From NCBI RefSeq assembly GCF_014252395.1, contig NZ_CP059219.1, positions 110,610-174,609 of the forward strand: 64,000 nucleotides of DNA, in the 5' to 3' direction. Below, piece by piece: positions 47,340-56,951 of this stretch. Position 1 is the stretch's first letter. The number at the start of each line of letters is the position of its first letter. Under the pieces are notes generated by a model. The model did not search any database. It saw only the letters and a list, made by a program, of their open reading frames with translations, and was not told the origin of the DNA. The translations under genes and the position numbers were made by a program. The stretch is from Blattabacterium cuenoti. GTDB lineage: Bacteria > Bacteroidota > Bacteroidia > Flavobacteriales > Blattabacteriaceae.

Positions 47340-48146
47340 ATGAACAATAAACCAATTATTTTAGTTACAAATGATGATGGAATTAGAGCACCAGGAATTA
47401 GAGCACTTGTACATATTATGAATTCTTTAGGAGAAGTATATGTAGTAGCGCCAAATAAACCACAATCTGGAGTAGGACATGCAATAACTATGGATTCTGT
47501 ATTATATTGTGATTCTATAAAAATAGATAAAGGAAAACAAAAAGAATGGGAATGTTCAGGTACTCCAGTAGATTGTGTAAAATTAGCTATTAATAACATT
47601 CTTCCAAGAAAACCTGATATTTGTGTATCTGGAATAAATCATGGATCAAATTCTTCTATAAATATTATATATTCAGGAACTCTTTCTGCTGTTATAGAAG
47701 CTAGTATAGAAGGAATTCCATCAGTTGGTTTTTCTCTTCTAGATTTTGATTGGAATGCTGATTTTGAAGCTTCAAAAAAATATGTATATAAAATTGTAAA
47801 AAAAATAATTTATAATCCTATTCCAAAAAAAATAATGAGTCTCAATGTTAATATTCCTAAACTAAAAAAAGGACAAATAAAAGGAATTAAAATATGTAGA
47901 CAAGCAGAATCTAAATGGAAAGAAAGCTTTGAAAAACGTTATAATCCAAAAGGAAGAACTTATTATTGGTTATTAGGAGATTTTATTAATTATGATGAAA
48001 ATGTAGATACTGATGAATGGGCATTAAAAAATGGATATGTATCTATAGTTCCTATTCAATTTGATTTAACAAATTATTCCATACTAAATATTTTAAAAAA
48101 ATATAAGATTTTTTTATTATTTATTTGTATACATGTTTTATTTTAA
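47340..48146 (+). CDS. surE: 5'/3'-nucleotidase SurE
   Basis: A metal-dependent nucleoside monophosphate phosphatase of 268 residues. The metal site ILVTNDDGIRAPGIRAL is at the N terminus, with SGVGHAITM, CSGTPVDCVKLAI and VSGINHGSNSSINIIYSGTLSAVIEA in adjoining blocks. The C terminus carries about ten extra hydrophobic residues (LLFICIHVLF), perhaps from stop codon loss. It is divergent from prc with 75 bases between starts. Confidence 0.94.
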   Translation: MNNKPIILVTNDDGIRAPGIRALVHIMNSLGEVYVVAPNKPQSGVGHAITMDSVLYCDSIKIDKGKQKEWECSGTPVDCVKLAINNILPRKPDICVSGINHGSNSSINIIYSGTLSAVIEASIEGIPSVGFSLLDFDWNADFEASKKYVYKIVKKIIYNPIPKKIMSLNVNIPKLKKGQIKGIKICRQAESKWKESFEKRYNPKGRTYYWLLGDFINYDENVDTDEWALKNGYVSIVPIQFDLTNYSILNILKKYKIFLLFICIHVLF

Positions 48147-48164
48147 ATAAATAAATAATAAATT

Positions 48165-49115
48165 GTGTCATATTTTTTAGAAAAATCTTTAAATCCAAAA
48201 AAAATTCAGGATTTTGTTGGACAATGTGATATTTTAGAAAACTTAAAAATTTTTATACAAGCAGCTAAAAAAAGAAATGAAGCTTTGGATCATATATTAT
48301 TTCATGGACCTCCAGGATTAGGAAAAACTACATTATCTTATATTGTAGCTCATGAATTATGTGTTAATATTACTGTAACTTCAGGATCTATTTTAGATAA
48401 ACCTGGAGATCTAGCTGGATTACTTATTCATCTGAAACTGAACGATGTCATTTTTATAGATGAAATACATCGTTTATCTCCAATAGTTGAAGAATATTTA
48501 TATTCAGCTATGGAAAACTATAAAATAGATATTATTATAGATTCTGGATCTAATGCAAAATCTGTACAAATTGATTTATTACCTTTTACTTTAATAGGAG
48601 CAACTACAAGATATGGATTAATTACGTCTCCTATGCGTTCTAGATTTGGTATTAATTTTCGTCTTAATTATTATAAAAAAAAATTTTTAAAAAATATTAT
48701 CACACAAAATGCTATATTATTAAATATACCTATCACAGAAGAAGCATCATATGAAATAGCTAATAGAAGTCGTGGTACTCCACGTATAGCAAATAGTTTG
48801 CTTCGTAGAATTCGTGATTTTGCACAAATAAAAGGAAATGGAATTATTGATATAAATATTTGTAATTTAGCTTTACAAGCTCTTAATGTAGATAAACATG
48901 GATTAAATGAAATGGATAATAGAATTTTATTATATATTATAGATCATTTTAAAGGAGGTCCGGTAGGTATAAATACTATAGCAACAGCAGTAAGTGAAAA
49001 TTCAGAAACAATAGAAGAAGTTTATGAACCTTTTCTTATACAAGAGGGGTACTTAATAAGGACTCCTAGAGGAAGAATAGTTACAAATTTGGCATATCAA
49101 CATTTAAAAAAATAA
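48165..49115 (+). CDS. ruvB: Holliday junction branch migration ATPase RuvB
   Basis: The hexameric motor that moves Holliday junctions with RuvA. It starts at GTG and has 316 residues, about 20 fewer than usual because the N-terminal arm is short (the protein begins SYFLEKSLNPKKIQDFVGQ). Walker A HGPPGLGKTTLS, Walker B VIFIDEIHRLSP, sensor GATTRYGLITSPMRSRFG and the C-terminal winged helix (GGPVGINTIATAVSE, IQEGYLIRTPRGR) are all present. It lies 18 bases after surE. Confidence 0.95.
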   Translation: MSYFLEKSLNPKKIQDFVGQCDILENLKIFIQAAKKRNEALDHILFHGPPGLGKTTLSYIVAHELCVNITVTSGSILDKPGDLAGLLIHLKLNDVIFIDEIHRLSPIVEEYLYSAMENYKIDIIIDSGSNAKSVQIDLLPFTLIGATTRYGLITSPMRSRFGINFRLNYYKKKFLKNIITQNAILLNIPITEEASYEIANRSRGTPRIANSLLRRIRDFAQIKGNGIIDINICNLALQALNVDKHGLNEMDNRILLYIIDHFKGGPVGINTIATAVSENSETIEEVYEPFLIQEGYLIRTPRGRIVTNLAYQHLKK

Positions 49116-49198
49116 TTTTGAAAAAAAATAATATAAAAATATTTTTATTATTTATTTATATTTAACTTTGTTATTAAGTATAAAAATCGATAAGTATC

Positions 49199-50497
49199 AT
49201 GCCTTCAAATGTTATTGTTGGTCTCCAATGGGGTGACGAGGGAAAAGGAAAAATTACAGATTTATTTTCTAAAAATTCAGATTATGTAATACGATATCAA
49301 GGAGGAAATAATTCAGGTCATTCAATTCATATTAAAAATAATTATTTTATTCTTCATTTAATTCCTTCTGGAGTAATTTATCCTTATGTTAAATGTATTA
49401 TTGGTCCTGGAGTCGTTATTGACCCTAAATATTTGATTCAAGAAATAAAAAATTTGAAATTAATGGATATTAATACTTCTAAAGTTTTTATTTCTAAAAG
49501 AGCACATATTACTATGCCTTATCATCGTTTATTAGATCAATATCAAGAGGAATTTTTAGAAGATCAATCTATAGGAACTACACATCGTGGAATAGGTCCT
49601 ACTTATGAAGATAAAATAGCTCGTATAGGAATCCAAGTATTAGATTTTTTAAATCCAAAAAATTTTTATAAAAAATTAAAATTTAATATAGATTTAAAAA
49701 ATAAAATTATTACAAAAATTTATAAAAAAACGGCTATATCTTTTGATACCATTTATCAAGAGTATATAGAATATGCAAAATATATTTCTGATCGTATTAT
49801 AGATGCAGTTTATGATATACATAATGCTTTTAAAAATAAAAAAAAAATTTTATTTGAAGGTGCTCAAGCTATGTTATTAGATATTAATTATGGAACATAT
49901 CCATATGTAAGTACTTCTTCCGCTTCTACAGGAGGTGTATGTGTTGGTTCTGGAATACCTCCTAGTTTTTTAACTAATTTTATAGGAATAGCAAAAGCAT
50001 ATTGTACACGTGTAGGATATGGACCATTTCCTACAGAAATTGTAGAAAATGAAGTTGGAAATTTAATACGTAAAAAAGGAAATGAATATGGAACAACTAC
50101 AAAACGTCCAAGACGATGTGGATGGTTAGATTTGATTGCTCTTAAATATTCTTGTATGATTAATGGTATTAATTATTTAATAATAACCAAACTTGATGTT
50201 TTAAGTCAATTAAAAATTATTAAAATATGTGTAAAATATAGATTTTATGGAAAAATTATTCAATATTTTCCAGCAAAAATAGAAAAAGATATAGAATGTA
50301 TTTATATAGATTTTCCTGGTTGGGAAGAAGACATATCACATATTTGTGAATATGAAGATTTACCTAAAAATTGTAAAAAATATGTTAAATTTATTGAAGA
50401 GTATTTAAAATTAAAAATTTTATTAATTTCTGTAGGATCTGAAAGAAATCAAAATATCATTAAAAATAAATCTTCATTTTTAAAAATTTTTTCTTAA
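49199..50497 (+). CDS. purA: Adenylosuccinate synthetase
   Basis: First step from IMP to AMP, using GTP and aspartate. At 432 residues it is of normal length. It begins with the P-loop-like VGLQWGDEGKGKITDLF, followed by GNNSGHSI, the IMP-binding GTTHRGIGPTYEDKI, LFEGAQAMLLDINYGTYPYV and the GTP-binding TTTKRPRRCGWLDL. purB follows after 12 bases. Together they take IMP to AMP, upstream of the de novo purine run. Confidence 0.97.
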   Translation: MPSNVIVGLQWGDEGKGKITDLFSKNSDYVIRYQGGNNSGHSIHIKNNYFILHLIPSGVIYPYVKCIIGPGVVIDPKYLIQEIKNLKLMDINTSKVFISKRAHITMPYHRLLDQYQEEFLEDQSIGTTHRGIGPTYEDKIARIGIQVLDFLNPKNFYKKLKFNIDLKNKIITKIYKKTAISFDTIYQEYIEYAKYISDRIIDAVYDIHNAFKNKKKILFEGAQAMLLDINYGTYPYVSTSSASTGGVCVGSGIPPSFLTNFIGIAKAYCTRVGYGPFPTEIVENEVGNLIRKKGNEYGTTTKRPRRCGWLDLIALKYSCMINGINYLIITKLDVLSQLKIIKICVKYRFYGKIIQYFPAKIEKDIECIYIDFPGWEEDISHICEYEDLPKNCKKYVKFIEEYLKLKILLISVGSERNQNIIKNKSSFLKIFS

Positions 50498-50509
50498 ATA
50501 TTTTTTTTT

Positions 50510-51940
50510 GTGAAAAAATATAAAAATCCTTTAGTAGAACGATATAGTAGTAAAGAAATGCTATACAATTTTTCTCCAGAAAAAAAATTTTTTACTTGGA
50601 GAAAATTATGGTACTATTTAGCAAAAATTCAAAAAAAATTAGGATTAAATATTAGCGAAGATCAAATACAAGATTTAAAGAATCATTTATATGATATTGA
50701 TTGGGAAAAAGTTTCTTTTTACGAAAAAAAATTCCGTCATGATGTCATGGCTCATTTATATGCTTTTGGAGAAAAAGCTTATAAAGCTAAACCTATTATT
50801 CATTTAGGAGCTACTAGTGCTTTTTTAGGAGATAATACAGATATTATTTTAATACGTGATGGATTAGAAATTTTATTAAAAAAACTAATTAATGTAATTT
50901 TTCGTCTTAGAAATTTTACCTTAGAATATCATAATCTTCCTACTTTAGCCTTTACTCATTATCAACCAGCTCAACTTACTACTGTAGGGAAACGTTCTGC
51001 TTTATGGATACAAAGTATTCTTCTAGATCTAGAAGAATTAGAATTTAGATTAAAAAATATTCATTTCAGAGGAGTAAAAGGAACTGTAGGTTCTGCAGAT
51101 AGTTTTAAAAAATTATTTAATGGAGACTTAGAAAAAATAAAATATTTAGAAAAAAAACTATCTAATAAATTTGGATTTAAAAATGTTTTTCCAATAACAG
51201 GACAAACTTATGATAGAAAAATAGATTCACAAATATTAAATTTATTATCTAATATTTCTCAAACTTCTCACAAATTTAGCAATGATTTACGTTTACTGCA
51301 AAACTTAAAAGAAATGGAAGAACCTTTTGAAAATGATCAAATTGGATCTAGTGCAATGGCTTATAAACGTAATCCAATACGTAGCGAACGTATTGCTTCT
51401 TTAGCAAAATATGTTATTTCTTTATCTAATAGTTCAGCTATAGTTTCTGCTACTCAATGGTTAGAAAGAACTTTAGATGATTCTGCAAACAGAAGATTGG
51501 TTATAGGACAATCATTTTTGGCAGTAGATTCTATTCTACTGATTTGGAATAATATATTAGAAAATATTTTAGTATACCCTAAAATCATTAATAAACATAT
51601 AAAAGAAGAACTTCCATTTTTAATAACTGAACACATCATTATAGAATGTGTAAAAAATGGAGCAGATAGACAACAAATTCATGAAAGAATACGAATTCAT
51701 TCCATGAAAACAAATTCTAAAATAAAATTAGAAGGAAAAGAAAATGATTTCGTAAAACGTATATTGTGTGATAATCAAATACCAATTCATGAAGAAAAAA
51801 TGAATGAAATACTTAATCCTAAAAATTTTATAGGATTTTCTTCAGAACAAACTATAGAATTTATTAATAAAAAAGTTAATCCTGTATTAAATAAATTTTA
51901 TAATTTAATTGATTCTAATCAACCTAATATAGATATATAG
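50510..51940 (+). CDS. purB: Adenylosuccinate lyase
   Basis: A fumarase-superfamily lyase that acts twice in purine synthesis: on SAICAR and on adenylosuccinate, both releasing fumarate. The 476-residue protein starts at GTG. Visible are HDVMAHLYAFGEKA, HLGATSAFLGDNTD, THYQPAQLTTVGKR (active His) and the signature IGSSAMAYKRNPIRSER with the flexible-loop Ser. Fumarate released here could also serve the fumarate-type PyrD. Confidence 0.96.
   Translation: MKKYKNPLVERYSSKEMLYNFSPEKKFFTWRKLWYYLAKIQKKLGLNISEDQIQDLKNHLYDIDWEKVSFYEKKFRHDVMAHLYAFGEKAYKAKPIIHLGATSAFLGDNTDIILIRDGLEILLKKLINVIFRLRNFTLEYHNLPTLAFTHYQPAQLTTVGKRSALWIQSILLDLEELEFRLKNIHFRGVKGTVGSADSFKKLFNGDLEKIKYLEKKLSNKFGFKNVFPITGQTYDRKIDSQILNLLSNISQTSHKFSNDLRLLQNLKEMEEPFENDQIGSSAMAYKRNPIRSERIASLAKYVISLSNSSAIVSATQWLERTLDDSANRRLVIGQSFLAVDSILLIWNNILENILVYPKIINKHIKEELPFLITEHIIIECVKNGADRQQIHERIRIHSMKTNSKIKLEGKENDFVKRILCDNQIPIHEEKMNEILNPKNFIGFSSEQTIEFINKKVNPVLNKFYNLIDSNQPNIDI
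51017..51038. repeat. 22-bp perfect palindrome inside purB
   Basis: ATTCTTCTAGA is followed directly by its exact reverse complement TCTAGAAGAAT. It lies in codons for ILLDLEELE. Chance occurrence is plausible given the composition. Confidence 0.6.
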
Positions 51941-51970
51941 TAGCATAAAAAAATAAATGACTATATAAAA

Positions 51971-54900
51971 ATGAATTTTAGAATTTATATACAAAAAAAA
52001 ATTCCTTTTGATATTGATTCTATAAAATTATATCAGGAATTTAAAAATATGGATATTTCATTATCTAGAGTAATTATTTATTATGTATATGATATCCATA
52101 ACATAAAAAAAGAACTTTTCTTAGAAAGTTTATACAAAGTTTTTGTAGATCCTGTAACAGATATTTTACATAAAAAAATACATTTTCATAATCCATACTT
52201 TTATATGAAAAATTTTACAGGAAAATATAATGATAGAGAAAATGCTGCTATACAATGTATAAAAATTATAAATCCTAAATTATTATCTAATAATATCTCT
52301 ATAAAAACTAGTTTATTAGTTGAATTGATTGGTATGAATGAAAAAGATAATCTTAATAAAATTAAAAAATATTATAATGGTTTCTTTTTTTATAAAAAAA
52401 ATAGAAAAAAAAAATATATTAAAACTATAAATAATTTTGTTAATTTTTCTATTGAAAAAATAAATAAAATTAAAAAAAAATGGAATTTATCTATAGATAA
52501 AAATGATTTATTATTTATACAGAAATATTTTGTTAAAGAAAAAAGGAACCCAACAAAAGAAGAATTACATATTTTAGATGCTTATTGGTCAGATCATTGT
52601 CGTCATAGAACATTTTTTACTACATTAATAAATATATCTTTTCATGGATTATTAAAAAATACATATGAAGACATTTTTAATAAATATTTAAAAGATAGAA
52701 AATATGTAAATAAATCTAATTTACCTATTAATTTAATGGATATATCTAATCTTCCTTCTATAATTTTTTATAAAAAAGGAAAATTAAAAAATTATGTTTT
52801 ATCTAATGAACATAATGCTTCTGCAATAATGATAGATGTAGATATAGTAGGGAGTAATAAAAAAGAAAAATGGTATTTATTATTTAAAAATGAAACACAT
52901 AATCATCCTACAGAAATTAATCCTTTTAGTGGAGCTTTTACTTGTATAGGAGGAGCTATTAGAGATCCATTATCTGGAAGAGCATTTGTATATCAAGGAC
53001 TTAGATTAAGTGGAGTATCTAACCCTATTATAAATACAAAAATTTTTCATGAAAAGTTACCACAAAATCAAATATGTTATGAATCAGCTTCTGGTTATAG
53101 TTCTTATGGAAACAAAGTTGGATTAGCTACTACTCATGTTAATGAAATTTATCATAAAGGATTTAGAGCTAAAAAAATGGAAGTAGGTATGGTTGTAGGA
53201 GCTGTTCCTATAAATTTTATAAAGCAAAAAGAACCCAAAAAAGGAGATGTTATTTTATTAATTGGAGGATTAACAAGAAGAGAAGGAATTGGAGATGCTA
53301 CAAATTCTTCTAAAGTAGAAAATTTTAATTTAAAAAATGTAAAAGAAGGTATAAAAGGGGATCCTATAACAGAAAGAAAAATTCAAAGATTTTTTAGAAA
53401 AAAAGAAGTAACCTATTTAATAAAAAAATGTAATGATTTAGGAGCAGGAGGTATTGCAGTAGCTATAGGAGAACTAAGCGATAGTTTAGTTCTTTATTTA
53501 GATAAAATACCTACTACTAAAAATTCATATTTAGAAGCAATAGAAATTGCACTTTCTGAGTCTCAAGAACGTATAGCTGTAGTATTAAATTCAAAAGATG
53601 TAAAAAAATTTATTCGTTTAGCTAATGAAGAAAATATAATATCTACACCTATAGCTAAAATAACTGATAATAAACGGATCATATTTTATTATAAAAAAAA
53701 AGAAATATTGAATATAAAAAGTTCTTTCATGAATACTAGAGGATATAATAAAAATCAATCTATTATTGTTAATTCACCTACTTCAATTTCTCCTTTTAAA
53801 AAATCAAAAAAATTTTTATTTAGCGAAAAAACATTTTTAAAGTTTCTTTCTAAATTGAATATAGCTTCTCAAAAAAGTTTAGTAGAAATGTTTGATAGTA
53901 CTGTAGGAGCTACTACAGTTTTAATGCCTTTTGGAGGAAAATATCAAATGACTCCATCTGAGGGAAGTGTACAAAAAATACCTATTTTACAACAGTCATC
54001 TACAACAAATACAGTTAGCATAGTTTCTTGGGGGTATCATCCTGATGTTTCTACTTGGAGTCCTTTTCACGGAGGGGCTTATGCTATAGTAGAATGTATT
54101 TCTAAAATTGTTTCTATGGGAGGAAATTATAGAAATACTTATTTTAGTTTCCAAGAATACTATCAAAAACTAGGAAATGATCCAGAAAACTGGGGAAAAC
54201 CTTTTTCTGCTTTATTAGGAGCTTATCATGCTCAAATGTCTTTAGAATTAGTTTCTATTGGAGGTAAAGATTCAATGTCTGGAACATATAAAAATATACA
54301 TGTCCCTCCTACTTTGATTGCTTTTGGAGTATGTACAGGTTCATGTTTAAATATAATTTCTCCTGAATTTAAAAAAATAGGAAATAAAATTTATTTATAT
54401 AATCATCGTTCATTAAAAAACGAAATGCCAGATTTTGATTCTATAAAAAAAGCATATGATAAAGTTTATGAAGGTATTTGTTCAGGAAAAATTGTTTCTG
54501 TTAAAACTATAAAAGATGGAGGAATTTCTATTGCTATAGCCAAAATGTCATTTGGTAATCGTTTAGGAGCAATTATAAACTGTAAAGAACATTTACTTGA
54601 AACAAGTATAGGTTCCTTAATTATAGAATCTTCTTCTACAATTTTAGATAATAATTTTATTCTAATAGGAGAAATCATATCATCTAAAAATATGATTATT
54701 AATGGTATATCAATTAATATTAACAAATCTATAAAAAATTGGTTAAAAACTTTATCTCCTATTTTTTCTTATAATGAAAAAAATAATGAAAAAAATAATG
54801 AAAAAAAAATAGATATAAAAGTAAAAAATAGAAAAAAAAATAATATAATATGGAAATGTAAATATAAAAAAAAAGGAATACCAAGAGTATTTATTCCTAT

Positions 54901-55669
54901 ATTTCCTGGAACAAATAGTGAATTTGAATCTATTCGTGCATTTAAAAAAGAAGAAGCTATAGTAAATACTTTTGTATTCAAAACCTTATCTAATAAAGAT
55001 ATTATTAAATCTATTTTTCATATTAAAAAACATATAGAATCCGTTCAAATATTTATGCTTTGTGGAGGTTTTAGCGCTGGAGACGAACCAGATGGAGCAG
55101 GAAAACTTATTGTTTCTATATTACATAATCCGTATATTAAAGATGCAATTCAAAATTTTCTTGATAAAGATGGATTAATATTAGGTATTTGTAACGGTTT
55201 TCAAGGACTTATAAAATCTGGATTATTACCCTATGGAAAAATTTGTTTAAGAAACGATGAATCTCCTACATTAACATATAATAAAATAAAAAAACATATA
55301 TCACAATGTGTTCATATTAAAGTAATATCTGATAAATCACCATGGTTAAATGGAATGAAAAATAAAATATATACTCTTCCTATTTCTCATGGAGAAGGTA
55401 GATTTTATGCTAATGAAAAAATCATAAATGTTCTATTTAAAAAAAATCAAATAGCTACACAATATGTAGATTTACAAGGAAATCCTAGTTTAGATAGACT
55501 TTATAATCCTAATGGATCTATTGGAGCTGTTGAAGGCTTATTAAGTGAAGATGGAAAAATTTATGGAAGAATGGCACATCCAGAACGTTATGATTATCAA
55601 TTATTAAAAAATATACCTAATCTTCATAAAGATCCTATTTTTAAAAATGCTGTGCAATATTTTTCATAA
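51971..55669 (+). CDS. purL: Phosphoribosylformylglycinamidine synthase, single-chain
   Basis: The 1232-residue large-type FGAM synthase uses ATP and glutamine. In order: an N-terminal PurS-like domain, a linker with AYWSDHCRHRTFFT, the first ATPase domain (NETHNHPTEINPFSGAFT, GGAIRDPLSGRAFVYQG), the second (DSTVGATTVLMPFGG, GGKDSMSGTY) and the C-terminal glutaminase with nucleophile GICNGFQGL near residue 1080 and the His–Glu pair in MAHPERY. A Lys/Asn-rich linker before the glutaminase (~residues 935–965) is encoded by a 12-base tandem repeat. purE follows after 19 bases. Confidence 0.97.
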   Translation: MNFRIYIQKKIPFDIDSIKLYQEFKNMDISLSRVIIYYVYDIHNIKKELFLESLYKVFVDPVTDILHKKIHFHNPYFYMKNFTGKYNDRENAAIQCIKIINPKLLSNNISIKTSLLVELIGMNEKDNLNKIKKYYNGFFFYKKNRKKKYIKTINNFVNFSIEKINKIKKKWNLSIDKNDLLFIQKYFVKEKRNPTKEELHILDAYWSDHCRHRTFFTTLINISFHGLLKNTYEDIFNKYLKDRKYVNKSNLPINLMDISNLPSIIFYKKGKLKNYVLSNEHNASAIMIDVDIVGSNKKEKWYLLFKNETHNHPTEINPFSGAFTCIGGAIRDPLSGRAFVYQGLRLSGVSNPIINTKIFHEKLPQNQICYESASGYSSYGNKVGLATTHVNEIYHKGFRAKKMEVGMVVGAVPINFIKQKEPKKGDVILLIGGLTRREGIGDATNSSKVENFNLKNVKEGIKGDPITERKIQRFFRKKEVTYLIKKCNDLGAGGIAVAIGELSDSLVLYLDKIPTTKNSYLEAIEIALSESQERIAVVLNSKDVKKFIRLANEENIISTPIAKITDNKRIIFYYKKKEILNIKSSFMNTRGYNKNQSIIVNSPTSISPFKKSKKFLFSEKTFLKFLSKLNIASQKSLVEMFDSTVGATTVLMPFGGKYQMTPSEGSVQKIPILQQSSTTNTVSIVSWGYHPDVSTWSPFHGGAYAIVECISKIVSMGGNYRNTYFSFQEYYQKLGNDPENWGKPFSALLGAYHAQMSLELVSIGGKDSMSGTYKNIHVPPTLIAFGVCTGSCLNIISPEFKKIGNKIYLYNHRSLKNEMPDFDSIKKAYDKVYEGICSGKIVSVKTIKDGGISIAIAKMSFGNRLGAIINCKEHLLETSIGSLIIESSSTILDNNFILIGEIISSKNMIINGISININKSIKNWLKTLSPIFSYNEKNNEKNNEKKIDIKVKNRKKNNIIWKCKYKKKGIPRVFIPIFPGTNSEFESIRAFKKEEAIVNTFVFKTLSNKDIIKSIFHIKKHIESVQIFMLCGGFSAGDEPDGAGKLIVSILHNPYIKDAIQNFLDKDGLILGICNGFQGLIKSGLLPYGKICLRNDESPTLTYNKIKKHISQCVHIKVISDKSPWLNGMKNKIYTLPISHGEGRFYANEKIINVLFKKNQIATQYVDLQGNPSLDRLYNPNGSIGAVEGLLSEDGKIYGRMAHPERYDYQLLKNIPNLHKDPIFKNAVQYFS
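54771..54808 (+). repeat. 12-base tandem repeat in the purL linker
   Basis: Three consecutive copies of ATAATGAAAAAA, the last with a longer A run, code NEK-rich repeats in the linker between the ATPase and glutaminase domains of PurL. The copy number is likely variable among related strains. Confidence 0.75.
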
Positions 55670-55688
55670 AAAATTAAAATAAAAAAAT

Positions 55689-56174
55689 ATGAAAGTAGCT
55701 ATATTTCTTGGAAGCATTTCTGATAAATCAACTATGAAAATAACAGCAGAAATACTTAATAAATTTAATATAAGTTATAAGTCGTATGTTATTTCTGCAC
55801 ATAGACTTCCTGATACCTTATCTAAGGTAATAAAACATATAGAATCTGAAAATACAGATGTAATTATAGCAGGAGCTGGATTATCAGCTCATTTACCAGG
55901 AATAATATCTTCAAAAACTATATTACCCGTTATAGGTGTCCCTATTTATAATAGTAATAATGGATTGTTAGGAGGTATAGATGCACTTTTTTCCATGGTA
56001 CAAATGCCTAAAGATGTTCCCGTTGCTACAATGGGTATTAATAATTCATATAATGCAGCTTTATTTGCTATTCATATTTTATCTATAAAATATAAAGAAA
56101 TAAAAAAATCACTTATAAAATTTAAAATGAAAATAAAAGAAAAATTAATAACTGAAGTAGAGCAAAATTTATGA
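55689..56174 (+). CDS. purE: N5-carboxyaminoimidazole ribonucleotide mutase
   Basis: A 161-residue protein of the octameric PurE family. Motifs: LGSISDKSTM, VISAHRLPDTL (the active-site His), IAGAGLSAHLPGIISSKT, and the closing LFSMVQMPKDVPVATM. It looks like class I, which rearranges N5-CAIR and normally needs PurK to make that substrate. No purK is in the window. The purC ATG overlaps its stop by four bases. Confidence 0.93.
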   Translation: MKVAIFLGSISDKSTMKITAEILNKFNISYKSYVISAHRLPDTLSKVIKHIESENTDVIIAGAGLSAHLPGIISSKTILPVIGVPIYNSNNGLLGGIDALFSMVQMPKDVPVATMGINNSYNAALFAIHILSIKYKEIKKSLIKFKMKIKEKLITEVEQNL

Positions 56175-56908
56175 TTATGAGTACTTCCATAATTAAAAAA
56201 AATCTTTTACTAGAAGGAAAAACAAAAAAAATATATGCTACTAATAATCCATTTTATGTTATTGTTCACTATAAAGATAATATAACAGCTTCAAATGGAC
56301 TAAAAAATAATTTTTTACAAGATAAAGGAATTTTTAATAATGAAATAACTACATTTATATTTAATTTTCTAAATTCTTGTGGAATAAGAACTCATTTTGT
56401 ACAAAAAAAAAATAATAGAGAACAATTATGTCATAAAGTAAATATGATTCCTTTAGAATTTGTTGTTCGTAACATAGTTGCTGGAAGCATGTCTAAACGT
56501 TTAGGAATTAAAGAAGGAAAATATATATCAAATGCTATTTTTGAAATTTTTTATAAAAATGATAAATTAAAAGATCCATTGATTAATGATCATCATGCTG
56601 TTTTTTTAAATATAATTTCTTATGAAGAATTAAACATTATTTATCATATTATATCAAATATAAATAAAATTTTAAAAAAATTTTTTTTGGATAAAAATAT
56701 AATATTAGTAGATTTTAAAATGGAATTTGGTAAAAATGATCAAAATAAAATTTTACTTTCTGATGAAATTAGTCCTGATACTTGTCGTTTTTGGGATAAA
56801 AAAACAAAAAAAAAGTTGGATAAAGATCCATTTAGGATCGGACTAAAAGAAAATATACTTGACATTTATATGGAAATACTGAAAAGATTAAATGTTATAA
56901 AAAATTAA
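56171..56908 (+). CDS. purC: SAICAR synthetase
   Basis: Ligates aspartate to CAIR with ATP. The 245-residue length is standard. Blocks: LLLEGKTKKIYATNNP (ATP loop), VHYKDNITASNGLK, PLEFVVRNIVAGSMSKR and LVDFKMEFGKND with DEISPDTCRFWD near residue 200. It starts at 56171, overlapping the purE stop; a second ATG lies six bases on. purF follows after 43 bases. Confidence 0.96.
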   Translation: MIMSTSIIKKNLLLEGKTKKIYATNNPFYVIVHYKDNITASNGLKNNFLQDKGIFNNEITTFIFNFLNSCGIRTHFVQKKNNREQLCHKVNMIPLEFVVRNIVAGSMSKRLGIKEGKYISNAIFEIFYKNDKLKDPLINDHHAVFLNIISYEELNIIYHIISNINKILKKFFLDKNIILVDFKMEFGKNDQNKILLSDEISPDTCRFWDKKTKKKLDKDPFRIGLKENILDIYMEILKRLNVIKN

Positions 56909-56951
56909 TCCATTATGTATAAAATATATTCTTTTTCCATAAAAAAAAAAG

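Noticed and set aside
54466-54981. Antisense ORFs opposite purL
   Set aside because: They are shadows of the strongly conserved purL frame with no recognisable domain.
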